From positions 1-9,442 of the forward strand of contig CALFJE010000092.1 of NCBI GenBank assembly GCA_937877545.1: a DNA stretch of 9,442 nucleotides. Reading direction: 5' to 3'. This stretch comes from an uncultured Selenomonadales bacterium. Lineage in GTDB: Bacteria > Bacillota > Negativicutes > Selenomonadales > Selenomonadaceae. The position numbers and the translations under genes are program-made. The notes below the pieces were generated by a model that was given only the letters and a program-made list of their open reading frames with translations, ran no database searches and was not told the DNA's origin. Below, one piece after another: positions 6,653-9,442 of the stretch. Within the stretch, counting starts at the first letter, position 1. Each line of letters opens with the position of its first letter.

Positions 6653-6787
6653 ATGGCTGACATAAAACTTTTGGACACCAACACGATAAACAAAATCGCG
6701 GCGGGCGAGGTCGTTGAGCGTCCCGCTTCCTGCGTCAAGGAGCCGGTGGAGAATTCGATTGACGGCATTTGTAAGGGAGGCGCGTAA
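6653..6787 (+). CDS. Mini-gene 1: MutL N-terminus fused to tannase tail
   Basis: A 44-residue frame starting at the ATG that abuts the tannase stop, with GGGAGG 7 bases upstream. It encodes MADIKLLDTNTINKIAAGEV through VENSID and then GICKGGA, the tannase C-terminus, in place of the MutL continuation AGAKR. It keeps the MutL ATPase residues E30 and N34 but nothing of the rest of the fold. Against the full-length mutL it has I for V at 4 and P for L at 31; the other codon changes in its first part are silent. It was made by duplication and is probably translated because its initiation signals are intact. It may simply be a non-functional by-product, or it may modulate translation of mutL downstream. 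Confidence 0.5.
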   Translation: MADIKLLDTNTINKIAAGEVVERPASCVKEPVENSIDGICKGGA

Positions 6788-6922
6788 ATGGCTGACGTTA
6801 AACTGCTTGACACCAATACGATAAATAAAATCGCGGCGGGCGAGGTCGTTGAGCGTCCCGCTTCCTGCGTCAAGGAGCTTGTTGAGAATTCGATTGACGG
6901 CATTTGTAAGGGAGGCGCGTAA
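6788..6922 (+). CDS. Mini-gene 2: MutL N-terminus fused to tannase tail
   Basis: Second 44-residue product of the tandem duplication, with start ATG abutting the stop of mini-gene 1 and its own stop abutting the ATG of the complete mutL (TAAATG both times). Its MutL part is identical in protein to residues 1-37 of the complete MutL, with two silent base differences, so it is younger or has been homogenised more recently than mini-gene 1. GGGAGG at 6775-6780 provides initiation. Ribosomes leaving this frame are placed on the mutL start, so coupling is likely. A function for the peptide is not supported. Confidence 0.5.
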   Translation: MADVKLLDTNTINKIAAGEVVERPASCVKELVENSIDGICKGGA

Positions 6923-8788
6923 ATGGCTGACGTTAAACTGCTTGACACCAATACGATAAATAAAATCGCGGCGGGCGAGGTCGTTGAGCGTCCCGCTTCC
7001 TGCGTCAAAGAGCTTGTGGAGAATTCGATTGACGCGGGCGCGAAACGCATTGAGGTCGAGATTCAAAACGGCGGAAAGGCGTTGATTCGCGTGACCGACG
7101 ACGGCGCGGGCATGAGCCGCGAAAATGCCGTCCTGTCCGTGAAACGCCACGCTACCAGTAAGCTGACGAACGTCGCCGATTTGCAGAGCATAGCGACTTT
7201 GGGCTTTCGCGGTGAGGCATTGCCGACGATAGCCGCCGTGTCGAAGTTCACCTTGCAGACGCGCCGCGCCGAAGACGAATTGGGTACCAAACTCCGAATC
7301 GACGGCGGGAAGTTGCAGGATACGCACGAGGTCGGTTGCAAGGCGGGCACCACGATTTTAGTTGAGGAACTTTTCTTTAACACGCCTGCGCGGTTCAAGT
7401 TCCTGAAGTCGACGCCTACCGAGGCTAACAAGATTCACGACTTCCTGGTTAAGCTTGCGCTGAGCCGCCCCGAAATCGCCTTCCGATTCATAAACGGCAA
7501 CAGGACAGCCCTCGCGACGCCGGGCAACGGGAACTTGACGGACACCTTGAGCGCGATATACGGCACGGAGCTGACCGATTCGCTGTTGCCGCTTAAGCTT
7601 GACGCCGACAATTTAAATCTGCGCGGATTCGTCACCAAGCCGAACATTTTAAAGAGCCATCGCGGTTGGCAAGCGTACATAATCAACGGGCGCGTGGCGG
7701 ACAGTCGGACGATAGCAAAGGCGGTCGACGAGGCGTACAAATCGCTGATACCGAAAACAGGCTTTCCGCTGGCGGTGGTAGTGCTGAGCGTGCCGCAGAA
7801 TTCAATCGACGTGAACGTTCACCCGCAGAAAATCGAACTCAAATTCGAGGACGAGGGCAAAATCTTCAAGGCGGTATATCACGCGGTGCGGGCGGCGGTC
7901 GAGGGCAAAGACTTAGTGACGGAGCATGACTTAACGGCAGTAGCCGCCGCGCCCGAAGTTCCGCGCTTTGAACAGATAAAGCTCGTCGAGGAGGTATCGG
8001 AGACGCCGCCCAAAAAAGAGCGCAAACCTAAGCCGCAAGACGATTTGGATTTCGAGCAAGTCTTGATTAAAGTCAACGAACCGCAACCGCCGCTTAAAGC
8101 CTCCGCGCAGATTGATTTAGGAATTAGGAATCAGGAATTAGGAATTAGCGAGGTTCCCGCGCAGATTGAGCCGCCAAAGCCCGTCAAGCCGCCGCCCGTA
8201 CAAAAACCCGCCCTTGAGCTTGAGCCTATCGGACAGGTTGCGCGGTGCTACATAGTGGCGCAGAGCGGCAACGATTTGTATCTGATTGACCAACACGCCG
8301 CGCACGAGCGGATACTTTTCGACAGGCTGAGCAGCTACGCCGAACGAGTGCCTGCGCAGGGCTTGCTGATTCATCGCGTCTTGAAGTTCGATTCGCGGGA
8401 GGCGGAGCTGATTGAAAGTAACTTGGCGGTGTTCGCTGAGCTGGGCTTCACAATGGAGCCGAGCGGCGTCAACGAATTCCGATTAACGGAGGTGCCGGTC
8501 GACGCCGCCGAAGCCGACGCGGAAAGCTTACTGCGCGGGATAATCGCGGAGATATTCAACGGCGTCAACGAGGCAGGGGACATATCGCGGCGAATACGGC
8601 AGGCAGTCTTGGCAACGACGGCTTGCAAGGCGGCGATAAAGGCGGGGCAGGAACTCAACTCGCGGCAAATGGAAGTTTTGCTTAAGGACTTGTCAACGAC
8701 GCCGCACCCGCACACCTGTCCGCACGGCAGACCGACGATTATAAAATTTTCCGCCGCCGACCTCGCCAAAATGTTCAAACGCACTTAA
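6923..8788 (+). CDS. mutL: DNA mismatch repair endonuclease MutL
   Basis: Partner of MutS; in bacteria lacking MutH it nicks the strand to be repaired. It has 621 residues. The N-terminal GHKL ATPase has KELVENSIDAGA (E30, N34), DDGAGM, RHATSK, GFRGEAL (94-100) and FFNTPAR. The linker from about 330 to 440 is rich in Pro, Lys and Glu. The C-terminal domain has the metal-binding endonuclease motif DQHAAHERILFD (456-467), ACKAAIKAGQ and CPHGRP (599-604). The usual motif is DQHA-x2-E-x4-E; here the last acid is Asp, a conservative change. The start is the third of three repeated ATG sites, each with GGGAGG 7 bases upstream, and the only one leading into the complete protein. A 7-bp tandem array (8117-8148) lies inside the linker. 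A terminator follows 9 bases after the stop. Confidence 0.96.
   Translation: MADVKLLDTNTINKIAAGEVVERPASCVKELVENSIDAGAKRIEVEIQNGGKALIRVTDDGAGMSRENAVLSVKRHATSKLTNVADLQSIATLGFRGEALPTIAAVSKFTLQTRRAEDELGTKLRIDGGKLQDTHEVGCKAGTTILVEELFFNTPARFKFLKSTPTEANKIHDFLVKLALSRPEIAFRFINGNRTALATPGNGNLTDTLSAIYGTELTDSLLPLKLDADNLNLRGFVTKPNILKSHRGWQAYIINGRVADSRTIAKAVDEAYKSLIPKTGFPLAVVVLSVPQNSIDVNVHPQKIELKFEDEGKIFKAVYHAVRAAVEGKDLVTEHDLTAVAAAPEVPRFEQIKLVEEVSETPPKKERKPKPQDDLDFEQVLIKVNEPQPPLKASAQIDLGIRNQELGISEVPAQIEPPKPVKPPPVQKPALELEPIGQVARCYIVAQSGNDLYLIDQHAAHERILFDRLSSYAERVPAQGLLIHRVLKFDSREAELIESNLAVFAELGFTMEPSGVNEFRLTEVPVDAAEADAESLLRGIIAEIFNGVNEAGDISRRIRQAVLATTACKAAIKAGQELNSRQMEVLLKDLSTTPHPHTCPHGRPTIIKFSAADLAKMFKRT
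8117..8148 (+). repeat. Heptanucleotide tandem array inside mutL
   Basis: Four full units of TTAGGAA (the third has C at its second base) plus TTAG, coding for L-G-I-R-N-Q-E-L-G-I-S in the MutL linker. Seven is not a multiple of three, so gain or loss of one unit shifts the frame before the endonuclease domain. The array is flanked by a 13-bp direct repeat (CCGCGCAGATTGA at 8103-8115 and 8157-8169) whose 54-bp period is in frame. Confidence 0.85.
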
Positions 8789-8797
8789 AAAATATGC

Positions 8798-8831
8798 CCG
8801 CTGCTCGGGGACGAGTGGCGGATTTTTTTTT
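8798..8831 (+). terminator. Rho-independent terminator after mutL
   Basis: A 10-bp stem, CCGCUGCUCG with CGAGUGGCGG (two G-U pairs), closes a GGGA (GNRA-type) loop and is followed by A and nine T. It ends the mutS–tannase–mutL transcription unit. Confidence 0.92.
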
Positions 8832-8916
8832 GCCGATAAAGGATTTTTTCCCGCCGCGTCAAAAATAAATCGCAAATTACGCGATAAATGTTTGGATTCA
8901 TGAGAGGTGACAGACC

Positions 8917-9442
8917 ATGAACAAGAAAAGACTTCTGCCAAAAATCTCCGTCGCCTTAGTAATTTCATTGATGTGGTTTTTTATCTCGCCGCTGATAATA
9001 TTCGCGGAATCAAGGCTTATCCACGCGGACGGCATTTATATCATCGGTAACGGTCCGCCGGAGGATCCAAACGTCGCCAGAGCCAGAGCACGCAATGAAG
9101 CTTGGCGCGACGCCGTTGAGCAGGCGGGCGTTTACGTCAGTTCGTTTTCGCAAGTGAAAAATGACGAGCTCACTTACGACGAGATACAAACCGTTGCGCA
9201 ACGATTCATGCGTAAAGTAAGCGAAGACATCAAGCCGGAAAAGGTCGAGGAATTCGGCGAATTGGTTTTTCAATATCATTGCTATATGGATGTTATGTTC
9301 GACCCCGACGATTCCGGAGATGTTGAAAAACCTAAACCTGAATCCAAACCTAAGCCCAAGGTCGAGGAAAAACCTAAGCCTAAGGTCGAGGAAAAACCTA
9401 AGCCCAAGGTCGAGGAGAAACCTAAGCCCAAGGTCGAGGAGA
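8917..9442 (+). CDS. Secreted protein with FlgT/LPP20-like region and KPKPKVEE repeats (partial)
   Basis: The frame is open to the end of the window (175 codons seen). The start ATG follows GAGAGGTGA by about 6 bases. Residues 10-30 are hydrophobic (VALVISLMWFFISPLIIFA) and probably form a signal peptide, cleaved near IFA. The next part has ADGIYIIGNGPPED, then ARARARNEAWRDAVEQAGVY, then LTYDEIQTVAQRFMRKV. This resembles the A-R-x-x-A-x-x-D-A-V-x-Q pattern of FlgT N-terminal and LPP20-like domains of exported proteins; the match is by memory and modest. From about residue 137 the chain becomes Lys/Pro/Glu-rich and from residue 144 is a run of KPKPKVEE repeats, likely an extended stalk crossing the cell wall or periplasm. 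The C-terminal domain is outside the window. It follows the mutL terminator, so it has its own promoter in the 85-base gap; I could not place it. Confidence 0.75.
   Translation, partial: MNKKRLLPKISVALVISLMWFFISPLIIFAESRLIHADGIYIIGNGPPEDPNVARARARNEAWRDAVEQAGVYVSSFSQVKNDELTYDEIQTVAQRFMRKVSEDIKPEKVEEFGELVFQYHCYMDVMFDPDDSGDVEKPKPESKPKPKVEEKPKPKVEEKPKPKVEEKPKPKVEE
9346..9442 (+). repeat. 24-bp tandem repeat array (KPKPKVEE)
   Basis: Four consecutive 24-base units at 9346, 9370, 9394 and 9418, running past the window edge, nearly identical apart from silent third-position changes. A degenerate unit (EKPKPES) precedes them. The period keeps the reading frame, so copy-number change would alter only stalk length. 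Confidence 0.9.

Larger units (their letters stand above)
6622..7026 (+). repeat. Three tandem 135-bp units spanning the tannase–mutL junction
   Basis: Units 6622-6756, 6757-6891 and 6892-7026 each hold the last tannase codons (D-G-I-C-K-G-G-A-stop), GGGAGG, and the first 36 MutL codons. Units 2 and 3 differ at only two bases; unit 1 differs from unit 2 at ten. The unit is 45 codons long, so all frames are kept. GATTGACG occurs at 6622-6629 in tannase and again at 7027-7034 in mutL, directly at the unit boundary; this 8-bp microhomology explains the endpoints by slippage or illegitimate recombination. Confidence 0.95.

Noticed and set aside
6622..7026. Tandem repeats as a CRISPR array or origin iterons
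   Set aside because: The units are coding, contiguous without spacers, and fully explained as a duplicated gene junction.
5738..7327. 529-codon open frame on the minus strand
   Set aside because: It lies antisense to tannase and mutL, follows their codon periodicity, and its internal repeats are just the 135-bp units read backwards. No ribosome binding site and no recognisable domain.
8888..8920. Ten-codon upstream frame (MFGFMRGDRP) whose stop overlaps the start of the FlgT/LPP20-like gene (ATGA)
   Set aside because: No ribosome binding site of its own and no leader-peptide signature; most simply chance.

Overview
The window looks like part of a Firmicutes chromosome, most likely from the Negativicutes (a Selenomonas-like gut or rumen anaerobe). 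The reasons are the mutS–mutL linkage, an MutL with the endonuclease-type C-terminus, a bacterial subtype-B tannase, GC-rich codon use with many GTC GAC codon pairs, and several small secreted proteins of a kind I associate with selenomonads. The taxonomic placement is an inference from protein character, not a search result.

Left part (1 to about 2405), read from the minus strand. A run of small genes begins with a 5'-truncated XRE-type helix-turn-helix gene. It continues with a DUF1232/YkvA-like membrane-associated protein, a very small membrane protein and three related short secreted proteins, and ends at a good hairpin terminator at 667-696. Below the terminator lies one intact 183-residue protein with a helix-turn-helix-like C-terminal half. 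It is followed at the window edge by a 78-bp partial copy of itself. The small-gene run is visibly decaying: single-base frame breaks can be placed in the membrane protein, in two of the secreted proteins and next to the best start codon of the DUF1232 gene. The third secreted protein has ACG where its start codon should be.

Central part (about 2612 to 8831), read from the plus strand, is one apparent operon: mutS, a secreted tannase and mutL, closed by a strong rho-independent terminator. MutS and MutL carry the motifs expected for methyl-independent mismatch repair of the endonuclease-MutL type. The tannase between them has a signal peptide and all the catalytic and gallate-binding residues of the Lactobacillus plantarum enzyme, so it should hydrolyse gallate esters outside the cytoplasm. 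Its biochemical job has no obvious link to DNA repair; the association is transcriptional and translational.

The most striking feature is at the tannase–mutL junction. A 135-bp unit spanning the last tannase codons, the mutL ribosome binding site and the first mutL codons is present three times in tandem. This creates two 44-codon mini-genes (MutL N-terminus plus tannase C-terminal tail) before the complete mutL. The duplication endpoints share an 8-bp microhomology. mutL also carries a heptanucleotide tandem array inside its reading frame, in the interdomain linker, where slippage would shift the frame. Together these make mutL a candidate for reversible inactivation or altered expression.

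Right edge: the start of a secreted protein with a FlgT/LPP20-like N-terminal region and a 24-bp (KPKPKVEE) repeat array that runs off the window.
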